Positions 23,385 to 29,820 of a DNA stretch of 29,820 bases are shown here, piece by piece. The notes beneath the pieces are model-generated. The model ran no database searches and had not been told where the DNA came from. It saw nothing but the letters and a program-made list of their open reading frames with translations. Each line of letters starts with the position of its first letter. Position 1 is the stretch's first letter. Made by a program: the position numbers and the translations under genes. Origin of the DNA: an uncultured Kiritimatiellota bacterium (GTDB lineage Bacteria > Verrucomicrobiota > Kiritimatiellia > RFP12 > UBA1067); contig CAKUCX010000041.1 of the NCBI GenBank assembly GCA_934643865.1, forward strand, positions 1-29,820, read 5' to 3'.

Positions 23385-24182
23385 ATGCTGAGAGACGAAG
23401 AGACGAGAATCGCGCTGCACGCGGACGCGGGGCCGGGCTACCGGTTCCTCGTGCTGGACGCGCCCGGCCTGGCGGCGGACCTCGCGCCGGGGCAGTTCGT
23501 CCACGTGCGCGTCCCGGGCCTGGAGGCGAGCGCCCTGCGCCGCCCCTTCAGCGTGTTCGACGCGGCGGACGGCCGCGTGACGCTGCTCTACAAGGTCGTG
23601 GGGCGCGGCACGGAGGCGCTTGCGCGCGCGCAGGCGGGCGACGCGGTGAAGGTGGAGGGCCCGCTCGGGCATGGCTTCCCCTTGGCGTGTACGGGCGCGC
23701 CACTCCTCGTGGGCGGCGGCTACGGCGTCGCGCCCCTCCACTTCCTCGCGCGGCGGTTCGTCGCGGCGGGCCTGAAGCCCGTCCTGTTCGTGGGCGGGCG
23801 CACGAAGGACGACCTGCTCGCCCTCGACTGCTTCGCCGCGCTCGGCGTGGAGGTGCGCACGGCGACGAACGACGGCAGCGCGGGCGCGAAGGGCTTCGTG
23901 ACGGAGCCGCTCGACGCGGAGCTGGCGGCCCTCCGCCGGGCGGACGCGCTGTTCGAGCTGTTCGCCTGCGGGCCGGATGGCCTCCTCAAGGCCGTCGCGC
24001 AGCGCGCCCTCGACGCGGGGCGCCCCGGCTGGATCTCGATGGACCGCCACATGGTGTGCGGCGTGGGGGCCTGCTTCGCGTGCATCCAGAAGGTGCGCCT
24101 GCCGGACGGCGAGGTCTCCAACGCCCGCTGCTGCGTGAACGGGCCGGTCTTCAGGGCGGAGGAGCTTGTATGGTCGATTTAA
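23385..24182 (+). CDS. pyrK: Dihydroorotate dehydrogenase B electron transfer subunit
   Basis: A 265-residue FAD and [2Fe-2S] protein passing electrons from dihydroorotate via PyrD to NAD+. RRPFSVF is the FAD-binding motif, and GGGYGVAPLHFL with the later ACGPDG belongs to the NAD-binding domain. The cluster ligands are in CGVGACFAC (C225, C230, C233) plus a Cys in the RCC of the tail (about 248). The length and order are normal. The start ATG has AGGAGA 8 nt upstream. The stop overlaps the pyrD start by 13 nt, which fits a 1:1 heterotetramer. Confidence 0.96.
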   Translation: MLRDEETRIALHADAGPGYRFLVLDAPGLAADLAPGQFVHVRVPGLEASALRRPFSVFDAADGRVTLLYKVVGRGTEALARAQAGDAVKVEGPLGHGFPLACTGAPLLVGGGYGVAPLHFLARRFVAAGLKPVLFVGGRTKDDLLALDCFAALGVEVRTATNDGSAGAKGFVTEPLDAELAALRRADALFELFACGPDGLLKAVAQRALDAGRPGWISMDRHMVCGVGACFACIQKVRLPDGEVSNARCCVNGPVFRAEELVWSI

Positions 24183-25111
24183 GCGTGGATCTGGGCGGCC
24201 TCAGGATGAAGACGCCCGTCGCGACCGCGAGCGGCACGTTCGGCTACGGTTCGGAATACGTCGGCGCGCTCGACTACGCGAGGCTCGGCGCGGTGACGGC
24301 GAAGGGCGTGCGCCTCGACCCGTGGCCGGGCAACCCGATGCCGCGCCATGTGGAGGTGCCGGGCGGGCTCGTGAACGCGATCGGGCTCCAGGGGCCGGGC
24401 GTCGCGTCCTTCGCCGACCACATCGTGCCGCACTACGTGCGGACGGTCGGCGCGGCGGTGGGCGCGGAGAACGTGCCGCCGCTCATCGTCAACATCTGGG
24501 GTGGCTCCATCGCGGAATACGGCGAGGTGGCGCGGCGGCTCTCCGACGTGGGCGCGCCCGTCGCGGCGCTGGAGATGAACGTGAGCTGCCCGAACGTCAA
24601 GGCGGGCGGGCACACGTTCGGGCAGGACCCCGCCGTGCTTGCGCGGGTCGTCGCGGCGACGCGCGCGGCGACGGCGCTGCCGCTCATCGTGAAGCTCGCG
24701 CCGAACGTGCCGGACTTCCGCCCCTACGTCGCCGCGTGCGAGGAGAACGGCGCGGACGCCCTGGCCCTCATCAACACGATTCCGGCAATGGTCATCGACA
24801 TTGAGACGCGCCGCCCCGTGCTCGGCAACCGCACGGGCGGCCTCTCGGGGCGCGGCATCCACCCCGCCGCCGTGAAGGCCGTCTATGACGTCCACGCCTG
24901 CACGCGCCTGCCGATCCTCGCGATGGGCGGCATCTACGAGCCGCAGGACGCCATCGAGTTCCTGCTCGCGGGCGCGACGGCCGTCGCCGTCGGCACGGCG
25001 ACGTTCACCGATCCCTCCACGGCGGCGCGCGTCGTGGACGGCATCGCCGCCTACTGCGCGCGGCAGGGCTTCGCCGCCGCGCGCGACCTCACGGGGGCGC
25101 TCGCGCCGTGA
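24170..25111 (+). CDS. pyrD: Dihydroorotate dehydrogenase B (NAD+), catalytic subunit
   Basis: A 313-residue FMN TIM-barrel enzyme making orotate in pyrimidine synthesis; class 1B, since PyrK is adjacent. GTFGYG, NAIGLQGPG and the active-site loop MNVSCPNVK (the catalytic Cys of class 1) are visible. IVKLAPN and the phosphate-binding GTATFTDP are in place. GGAGGAG at 24158-24164 is 5 nt before the ATG. The stop overlaps the GTG of the cytochrome assembly gene (GTGA). No other pyr genes are in the window. Confidence 0.97.
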   Translation: MVDLSVDLGGLRMKTPVATASGTFGYGSEYVGALDYARLGAVTAKGVRLDPWPGNPMPRHVEVPGGLVNAIGLQGPGVASFADHIVPHYVRTVGAAVGAENVPPLIVNIWGGSIAEYGEVARRLSDVGAPVAALEMNVSCPNVKAGGHTFGQDPAVLARVVAATRAATALPLIVKLAPNVPDFRPYVAACEENGADALALINTIPAMVIDIETRRPVLGNRTGGLSGRGIHPAAVKAVYDVHACTRLPILAMGGIYEPQDAIEFLLAGATAVAVGTATFTDPSTAARVVDGIAAYCARQGFAAARDLTGALAP

Positions 25112-26451
25112 CGCGCCTGTGGGAGCGCGTGACGGGGCGGCGCGCGGCGGCGCTGCTGCTGCTCACCGGCGCGGCCCTGTCGGTGGGGCTTGCGTGCATG
25201 GGCGCGGACGGCGCACTCGCCGCGATGCGGCGCGGCCTCCCGCGCCTCGCCGTGGGCGCGTGCGCGCTCCTCGCGCTGCTCGCCTGCGCGCGCGTCCGGC
25301 GGCGGTGGTCGCTCGTCGCGCTCCATGCGGGCTTCGCACTCGCGCTCGGCGGCTGGCTCTACCACGCCTGCTGCGGGCCGGCGGACGGCTACCTGCGCCT
25401 GCGGGCGGGGCAGACGGGCCGCGTCGCGGAGGGTCCGTCCGCCGAGGGCTTCAACCTCTCGGTGCGCGCGTTCGCGATCGACCGCTGGGACGACACGGGG
25501 ACGGTGCGGCAGTACCGGTGCGAGGCCGAGATCGAGCCGGACGGCGCGCCGCGCGCGCCCGTCACGATCTCCGTCAACCATCCGCTCGTCGCGTGCGGCT
25601 GGTGGGTCTACCAGAGTTCCTACGAGGAGCTGGAGAACCCGCATACGCGCGCGCCGCTCTACTTCACCGTTCTTCTGTGCGTGAAGGACGTCGGCCTGCC
25701 GTTTGCGGCGGCGGGCGGGCTTCTCCTCCTCCTCGGCGCGCTGGGCTTTGCGTGGACGCCGTTCCGGCGCCCGCCGCCCGCGCGGGAGCCGCCGGACGCC
25801 GCCGCCTGGCCGCCGCCGCCTGGCTGGGGCCGCGTCGCGTGGGGGCTCTACGCGCTTGCCTTCGCCGGCGCCGTCGCGATGCTCGTCCACCGGGGCCTCG
25901 CGACGGGGCATCCGCCGATGCAGAACCTCTACGAGTTCCTGATGTGCGCGGCGGCGGTCATCCCCGTCCTGACCTTCTGCGCGCGGCGCGAGCGCCATGC
26001 GCTGGCCATCGACGCGACGCTGCTGACGCTCGTCTTGATTCCCGTCCTCTTCGTCATGGACGGGCGCGTGCGCCGCCTCATGCCGGCCCTCCAGAGCCCG
26101 TTCTTCGTGCCGCACGTGGGCGCCTATGTGCTGGGGTACATCCTGCTCGTGCGCGCGGCGCTCGGCGCGGGGCGGCGGCTCGTGCCGCTCGGCTTCTTCC
26201 TGCTCACCGTCGGGCTCGTCCTCGGCGCGGCGTGGGGCAAGGTCTGCTGGGGGCACTGGTGGCAGTTCGACCCCAAGGAGATGTGGTCGCTCGCGACGTG
26301 GTTCGTCTACGCGGCGTACTTCCACCTGCGCCCGCGCCTCTCGCCGCGCGCGGCGCGCGCGTTCCTCGCGGCGGGGGCCGTCCTCATCCTTCTCACGCTG
26401 ACATGGATCAACCTCTCGCGCCTTTTCACGGGGATGCACAGCTATGCGTAG
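25108..26451 (+). CDS. ResB-CcsA fusion protein for cytochrome c assembly (System II)
   Basis: A 447-residue integral membrane protein for haem delivery and attachment to c-type cytochromes. Residues 1 to about 225 are a short ResB-like part: two N-terminal helices, a third with H73, a periplasmic region and a further helix. Residues about 250-447 are the CcsA part. It has the conserved His in GHPPMQNLYEF (about 268), the His in VPHVGAY (about 336), the WWD-type segment WGKVCWGHWWQFDPKE (376-391) and the final GMHSY (H444). The usual WxWDPKE is here WQFDPKE. GTG start at 25108, overlapping pyrD; the 3' end overlaps the next gene by 8 nt. It implies c-type cytochromes despite the anaerobic signature. 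Confidence 0.87.
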   Translation: MTRLWERVTGRRAAALLLLTGAALSVGLACMGADGALAAMRRGLPRLAVGACALLALLACARVRRRWSLVALHAGFALALGGWLYHACCGPADGYLRLRAGQTGRVAEGPSAEGFNLSVRAFAIDRWDDTGTVRQYRCEAEIEPDGAPRAPVTISVNHPLVACGWWVYQSSYEELENPHTRAPLYFTVLLCVKDVGLPFAAAGGLLLLLGALGFAWTPFRRPPPAREPPDAAAWPPPPGWGRVAWGLYALAFAGAVAMLVHRGLATGHPPMQNLYEFLMCAAAVIPVLTFCARRERHALAIDATLLTLVLIPVLFVMDGRVRRLMPALQSPFFVPHVGAYVLGYILLVRAALGAGRRLVPLGFFLLTVGLVLGAAWGKVCWGHWWQFDPKEMWSLATWFVYAAYFHLRPRLSPRAARAFLAAGAVLILLTLTWINLSRLFTGMHSYA

Positions 26452-27445
26452 CATTCTGCTTGTTCTGGTGTCCGTGGTGCTGGTTGGCGGCGTCGCGGCC
26501 GCGCCGCGCGCGAAGGCGCGGAAGGCGCCCGCCGCCGCGCGGCAGGGGCCGCCGCCGCAGACGGGCAAGCCCGCGCCGAAGGGCGCGGGCCCGCTCGCGC
26601 CTTATCGCGGCGCGATCGCGGTTGACGCGGGGACGGGGCGCGTCCTCTTCGAGGACCACGCCGACCGCACGGCCTTCCCCGCGAGCGTGACGAAGCTCAT
26701 GACGTTCCTGCTCGTCCTGGAAGACGTCCAGGCGGGCCGCTACGCCCTCGCCGACCGCGTCGCCGGGAGCGCCTACGCGGCGAAGATGGAGCCGAGCAAG
26801 GTGGACCTGCAGCCGGGGCAGACGATGTCGGTGGAGGACCTCCTCTACGCGCTCATGGTCAAGAGCGCGAACGACGGCGCCGTCGCGCTCGCCGCGCACG
26901 CGGCCTGGATCCATGGCGGCGGGAAGGGCCCCGTTCCCGCTGCGGCGCCGGTGCAGGACCTCGTGCGGGCGTTCGTCGCGCGGATGAACCGCCGGGCGAA
27001 GGCGCTCGGCATGGCGTCGACGCGCTACGAGTCGCCGAATGGCCTCCCGCCGGGGATCAAGGAGGCGCGCGGCTTCGACACCTCGACGGCGCGCGACGTC
27101 GCGAAGCTCTGTCGCGCGGTCGTCCGGATCGACGGGGCGCTCCGCTTCACGTCGGCCGTGACGAAGACCGTCACGACGGGCGCGGACGCGCCGCTCGCGC
27201 TCGCGACGCACAACTACTTCCTGCCCGGCAGCCGCGACAAGGACGGCCACGCGCGGCCCGTTGCAGGGTGCGACGGGCTCAAGACCGGCTACACGAGGGC
27301 CTCCGGCTCGTCGATCGCCCTCACGGGCGCGCGCGGCGGGCGGCGCGCGGTCGTCGTCGTCCTCGGTAGCGCCGGCCGCCACGAACGCGAGGCGGCGGCG
27401 GGCCGCATCTTCCGGGACGCGCTTGACGCCGTCTCCGTCTGGTGA
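26444..27445 (+). CDS. D-alanyl-D-alanine carboxypeptidase (peptidase S11)
   Basis: A 333-residue penicillin-binding protein that trims the terminal D-Ala from peptidoglycan stems in the periplasm. Residues 1-20 are a signal peptide (MRSILLVLV... to VAAA), followed by an Ala/Pro/Lys-rich linker to about 50. The catalytic triad motifs are SVTK (S81, K84), SAN (about 143-145) and KTG (about 280-282). The C-terminal PBP5 domain is missing, so the protein ends soon after the transpeptidase-like domain. The ATG is inside the end of the ccs gene. murG follows after 47 nt, forming a cell-wall pair. Confidence 0.92.
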   Translation: MRSILLVLVSVVLVGGVAAAPRAKARKAPAAARQGPPPQTGKPAPKGAGPLAPYRGAIAVDAGTGRVLFEDHADRTAFPASVTKLMTFLLVLEDVQAGRYALADRVAGSAYAAKMEPSKVDLQPGQTMSVEDLLYALMVKSANDGAVALAAHAAWIHGGGKGPVPAAAPVQDLVRAFVARMNRRAKALGMASTRYESPNGLPPGIKEARGFDTSTARDVAKLCRAVVRIDGALRFTSAVTKTVTTGADAPLALATHNYFLPGSRDKDGHARPVAGCDGLKTGYTRASGSSIALTGARGGRRAVVVVLGSAGRHEREAAAGRIFRDALDAVSVW

Positions 27446-27492
27446 CCGCGCTTTTCGACTTCACATGTTCAATCCTTCAAGGTTCTAGTTCA

Positions 27493-28572
27493 ATGGCAAG
27501 GAAATTCATCGTCGCCTGCGGGGGGACCGGCGGGCATACGTTTCCGGGGCTGGCCGTCGCGCGCGAGCTGCGCGCGCGCGGGCACGAGGTCGTCGTCTGG
27601 TCGTCCGGGCGCGCCGTCGAACGTTCGGCGATGACGGCCTGGGACGGCGCGGTCTTCTCGACGGGGGCGCGGCAGCTGCGCGTGCGCAACGCCTTCGCCA
27701 ACCTCTTCTCCATCCTGCGCTGCCGCGCCGAGATGAAGCGCTTCGCGCCGGATGCGCTTCTCGCGATGGGCGCCTATTCGAGCCTGCCGCCGGTTCTCGC
27801 CGCCCGCGCCTACTCCGTCCCCGTCGTCCTCCACGAGGCGAACACCGTGCCGGGACGCGCCGTCGAGTTCCTTGAACGCAGCGCGCAGAAGGTGGCGATT
27901 TCCTTCGAGGAGACGAAAGAGCGCCTGCGCGGGCGCAAGACGGTCCTGACGGGGCTTCCCGTGCGGGAGGAGATCGTGGGGCAGCCGCGCTTTGACGAGG
28001 TGCCCGAGCAGGCGTTCTGCCTCTTCGTGACGGGCGGCAGCCAGGGCGCGCACCGCGTGAACGAGCTCGCGAGCCAGGCCATCGCCCTCCTGAAGGGCGA
28101 GCTTGAGAAGCAGGCCGGCGCGCCCTTGCTTTTCGTCATCCACCAGACGGGCGCGGCGGACGAGGCGGACGTGAAGGCGGCCTATGCGGCGGCGGGCATC
28201 CCCGCGCGCGTGCAGGCCTTCGAGCGCGAGATGGGGCGCGCCTATGCGTCGGCGGACCTCGTCATCTGCCGCGCGGGGGCCTCGACGCTCTTCGAGCTCG
28301 CGCGCGTCGGCAAGCCCGCGTTCCTCATCCCGCTTCCCGGCGCGGTGCGCAACCACCAGCATTTCAACGCGCAGGCGCTCGTGAAGCGGGGGGCGGCCGA
28401 CGAAGGCGCCCAGGACGCGCTTGTGCCGCGCACGCTCGCGAACTACATCCTCTACCGGATCGAGCATCCGAGCGACCTCGCGAAGAAGGCGCGCGCGATG
28501 AAGGCCTTTTCCGTTCCGGACGCCGCCGCGCGCGTCGCGGACGTCCTGGAGCAGGTCTGCCGTTCCGCGTAG
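27493..28572 (+). CDS. murG: UDP-N-acetylglucosamine:undecaprenyl-PP-MurNAc-pentapeptide GlcNAc transferase
   Basis: A 359-residue GT28 glycosyltransferase that converts lipid I to lipid II on the inner face of the membrane. The N-terminal glycine-rich motif GGTGGHTFPG (about 10-19) is diagnostic. TGGSQGAHRVNE opens the donor domain, and CRAGASTLFELARVGKPAFLIPLP with NHQHFNAQAL binds UDP-GlcNAc. The start is ATG 27493, with AAGG about 10 nt upstream; an in-frame ATG at 27442 would add 17 residues not seen in the family. No other dcw-cluster genes flank it, which is unusual. The gene after it is convergent, with a terminator between. Confidence 0.95.
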   Translation: MARKFIVACGGTGGHTFPGLAVARELRARGHEVVVWSSGRAVERSAMTAWDGAVFSTGARQLRVRNAFANLFSILRCRAEMKRFAPDALLAMGAYSSLPPVLAARAYSVPVVLHEANTVPGRAVEFLERSAQKVAISFEETKERLRGRKTVLTGLPVREEIVGQPRFDEVPEQAFCLFVTGGSQGAHRVNELASQAIALLKGELEKQAGAPLLFVIHQTGAADEADVKAAYAAAGIPARVQAFEREMGRAYASADLVICRAGASTLFELARVGKPAFLIPLPGAVRNHQHFNAQALVKRGAADEGAQDALVPRTLANYILYRIEHPSDLAKKARAMKAFSVPDAAARVADVLEQVCRSA

Positions 28573-28598
28573 CGCGTCGGTACGGGCCGCCCATTTGC

Positions 28599-28634
28599 AA
28601 AAAAAGTCCCCGACCCGCCGCAGGGCCGAGGACT
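28599..28634 (-). terminator. Intrinsic terminator of the histone-like gene
   Basis: On the - strand, AGTCCTCGGCCC (28623-28634) pairs with GGGTCGGGGACT (28605-28616) across a 6-nt loop, with one or two mismatches. It is followed by seven T (complement of 28599-28605). It lies 21 nt after the stop codon of the histone-like gene. The + strand lacks a T-run. Confidence 0.88.
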
Positions 28635-28655
28635 GCGCGTTCTGCGTGGAAGGGC

Positions 28656-28913
28656 CTACTTCGCCTTCTTCGCGCAGGCCTTCCGGGCACACACCTTCTT
28701 GGCTACAGGCTTCGCGACGGCCTTCTTGGCGGGCGCGGGCTTCTTCGCAGGCGCGGCCTTCTTGGCGGGCGCGGGCTTCTTGGCGGGCACCGGCTTCTTG
28801 GCGGGCGCGGGCTTCTTCGCGGGCGCGGCCTTCTTGGCAGGCGCGGGCTTCTTCGCGGGCGCCGGCTTTTTCGCGGCGGCCTTCTTGGCAGGAGCTTTCT
28901 TGGTTGTAGCCAT
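28656..28913 (-). CDS. Histone H1-like Lys/Ala/Pro-repeat protein
   Basis: An 85-residue highly basic, low-complexity protein: after MATTKKAP it is built of AKKPAP and AKKAAP repeats about 6-7 residues long, with roughly 40% Lys. It resembles the C-terminal tail of histone H1 and bacterial H1-like proteins (HctB-, AlgP-type), which bind and compact DNA without a folded core. The last 15 residues contain two Cys (KKVCARKACAKK), an unusual addition. The start is ATG 28913, with AAGGA at 28922-28926. A strong promoter (28978-29006) and a strong terminator bound it, suggesting high monocistronic expression. The nucleoid role is inferred from composition only. Confidence 0.8.
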   Translation of the reverse strand: MATTKKAPAKKAAAKKPAPAKKPAPAKKAAPAKKPAPAKKPVPAKKPAPAKKAAPAKKPAPAKKAVAKPVAKKVCARKACAKKAK

Positions 28914-28977
28914 TGTGTGTTCCTTTTTTGCGGCTTCGGCGCGCGGGCTCCCGCGCGACAACCGAGCCGATGACCGC

Positions 28978-29006
28978 ATTATACAATTGCGACGCCCCGT
29001 CCGCAA
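28978..29006 (-). promoter_or_regulatory. Promoter of the histone-like gene
   Basis: On the - strand, -35 TTGCGG (29001-29006), an exact 17-bp spacer, then consensus TATAAT (28978-28983) with TTG just before it. The start is expected near 28971, leaving a leader of about 57 nt that carries the ribosome site. The leader contains GCGCGGGAGCCCGCGCG-like dyad sequence (complement of about 28940-28957) that could fold. Confidence 0.72.
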
Positions 29007-29043
29007 GGGCGATTTCGGCGAAATGCGGATAAATTTTCAAAAA

Positions 29044-29616
29044 TCACGGCGCGGACGCCCACGCGCGGCGGTTGAGGCGACGGCGCAGGAGCTTCCATCC
29101 CGGCAGACGCGCGTCCATGAGCGCGCAGAAGCGCGGCCCGTGGTTGGGGACGGCGAAGTGCGTGAACTCGTGGACGACGACGTATTCGACGAGTTCGCGC
29201 GGCGCATGCGCAAGCTCGGCGTTGTAGGTGAGGGTGCGCGTGCGCCAGCGGCAGCTTCCCCAGAGGGACTTGACGCGGCGGATCCGCCACGCGACGTCCG
29301 GCTCGCCCAGGCGCGCGGCCCAGACGGCGTTCAGCTCCCGGAGAAGCGCCTCCAGCGCCGCGAGGTCGGCCGCCGCAGGGGGCGCGCCGGCGTCGCGCGC
29401 GCGCGCAAGGACTTCGCGCCGCGCTTTCAGCGCCCACGCCCATTTCGCCTCTAGGAACGCCAAACCCTCCGCGCGCGTCGCGCCGCGCGCGGGAATGGAG
29501 AGGCGCACGACGCCGTCCGCGCCGACGCGGAGGTTGATGCGCCGGATCCGCTTTCGGGCGATCTCGACGGGGATGCCGTCGCGGTGCGTCCGCTCGATGG
29601 TTCCTTCCTGGGCCAT
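29044..29616 (-). CDS. YgjP/WLM-type zinc metallopeptidase
   Basis: A 190-residue soluble protein of the YgjP-like (DUF45) SprT/WLM family. The zinc motif HEFTH is at 149-153 with the distal His in NHGPRF (159). KSLWGSCRWRTRTLTYN (116-132) is the conserved strand just before it. Arg-rich N-terminal strands (IARKRIRRINLRV) are also typical. The family is thought to be metallopeptidases, often encoded near restriction or repair genes; the in vivo substrate is not known. The start is ATG 29616. A -10-like TACACT (29627-29632) is only 10 nt upstream, so the mRNA leader would be very short and no Shine-Dalgarno is present. Confidence 0.9.
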   Translation of the reverse strand: MAQEGTIERTHRDGIPVEIARKRIRRINLRVGADGVVRLSIPARGATRAEGLAFLEAKWAWALKARREVLARARDAGAPPAAADLAALEALLRELNAVWAARLGEPDVAWRIRRVKSLWGSCRWRTRTLTYNAELAHAPRELVEYVVVHEFTHFAVPNHGPRFCALMDARLPGWKLLRRRLNRRAWASAP

Positions 29617-29626
29617 GTGCGGCGAT

Positions 29627-29655
29627 AGTGTACCATGTCGCGCGGCTTTCCGCAG
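29627..29655 (-). promoter_or_regulatory. Promoter of the YgjP-type gene
   Basis: On the - strand, CTGCGG (29650-29655) as -35, a 17-bp spacer ending in TGG (29633-29635), and -10 TACACT (29627-29632), 10 nt before the ATG. The layout matches the others in the window with one changed base in each box. Confidence 0.55.
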
Positions 29656-29728
29656 GGCCCCGCTCGGTACACCGTCGGATTTTACAGGTTCCCCTTATCC
29701 AATCAGGCCGCCGTGACGCTGGGGAATG

Positions 29729-29737
29729 TGGTATACT
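29729..29737 (+). promoter_or_regulatory. Extended -10 promoter of the last gene (leaderless type)
   Basis: TGG (29729-29731) and TATACT (29732-29737), 7 nt before ATG 29745. It diverges from the YgjP promoter about 75 bp away. No TTGCG-like -35 is found. Predicted transcription starts at or one base before the start codon. Confidence 0.68.
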
Positions 29738-29744
29738 CGCCAAC

Positions 29745-29820
29745 ATGGAAAAGCTCGCGACCGACATCTACACGTTCGACAACCTTGTCCGATATGGGTT
29801 CACCTACATCGACAAGACCG
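29745..29820 (+). CDS. AAA-ATPase-like protein, N-terminal fragment cut by window end
   Basis: Only 25 residues are present, ending in FTYIDKT. A start of the form I-x-x-F-x-x-L-x-x-x-G-x-x-Y-x-D-K-T is the hallmark of the AAA-ATPase-like family (PF09820, usually paired with a C-terminal PD-(D/E)XK nuclease domain) that is abundant in gut anaerobes. The rest lies outside the window, so domain content and integrity cannot be judged. No Shine-Dalgarno precedes the ATG. Confidence 0.7.
   Translation, partial: MEKLATDIYTFDNLVRYGFTYIDKT

Noticed and set aside
27446..27492. A promoter directly upstream of murG
   Set aside because: The 47-nt gap is less GC-rich, but I could not find a -10 matching the TGNTATAMT form seen elsewhere in the window.
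27490..29040. A 516-codon - strand frame spanning murG and the histone-like gene
   Set aside because: It is the shadow of murG and a frame-shifted reading of the Lys/Ala/Pro repeats; the real - strand gene is 28656-28913 in another frame.

Overview
This is a very GC-rich (roughly 70% by eye) bacterial chromosome segment. It is densely packed with housekeeping genes, mostly on the + strand and mostly in operons with short gaps or 4 to 13 nt stop/start overlaps. Several features suggest an anaerobic, Gram-negative-type member of the PVC group, perhaps a gut Kiritimatiellota or Lentisphaerota relative: a group B [FeFe] hydrogenase, MEP-pathway isoprenoid genes, a small Lys/Ala/Pro histone-like protein, clostridial-type AroA/AroC motifs, an alphaproteobacterial-type AddAB, and intergenic families of GC-rich repeats. 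That placement is inference; no rRNA or phylogenetic marker search was possible.

Layout. 1-529: no gene; repeat-rich DNA (three copies of a long unit). 530-1516 (-): Na+/Ca2+ exchanger-family antiporter, bracketed by direct copies of the repeat. 1874-5626 (+): MBL/beta-CASP ribonuclease-like protein, 6-phosphogluconate dehydrogenase (gnd), Cof-type HAD phosphatase. 5749-10903 (+): a possible leader mini-ORF, then dxr, rseP, ispG and an O-antigen-ligase-like membrane protein, linking isoprenoid supply to envelope functions. 10937-11043 (-): tRNA-Asn(GTT) with its terminator. 11190-14101 (+): a fused chorismate synthase/type I dehydroquinate dehydratase (aroC-aroD) and a short EPSP synthase (aroA). 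14150-23356 (+): thioredoxin-like 2Fe-2S ferredoxin, group B [FeFe] hydrogenase, AddB-type nuclease, AddA-type helicase-nuclease, SAH/MTA-deaminase-type amidohydrolase. 23385-28572 (+): pyrK, pyrD, a ResB-CcsA fusion for cytochrome c assembly, a D,D-carboxypeptidase, and murG. 28656-29616 (-): histone-like protein with a clear terminator, and a YgjP-type metallopeptidase. 29745-29820 (+): the first 25 codons of an AAA-ATPase-like protein, cut by the window end.

A shared regulatory grammar is visible. Most operon starts carry an extended -10 of the form TG[C/G]TATA[A/C]T, sometimes with a -35 of TTGCG[C/G] exactly 17 bp upstream. In three cases the -10 lies only 6-7 nt before the start codon, which predicts leaderless mRNAs. 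I did not find a defence island, prophage, CRISPR array or wholly unknown multi-gene system. The most unusual items are the AroC-AroD fusion, the leaderless promoter set, the direct repeats bracketing the antiporter gene, the dxr mini-ORF, and the hydrogenase-AddAB gene run.
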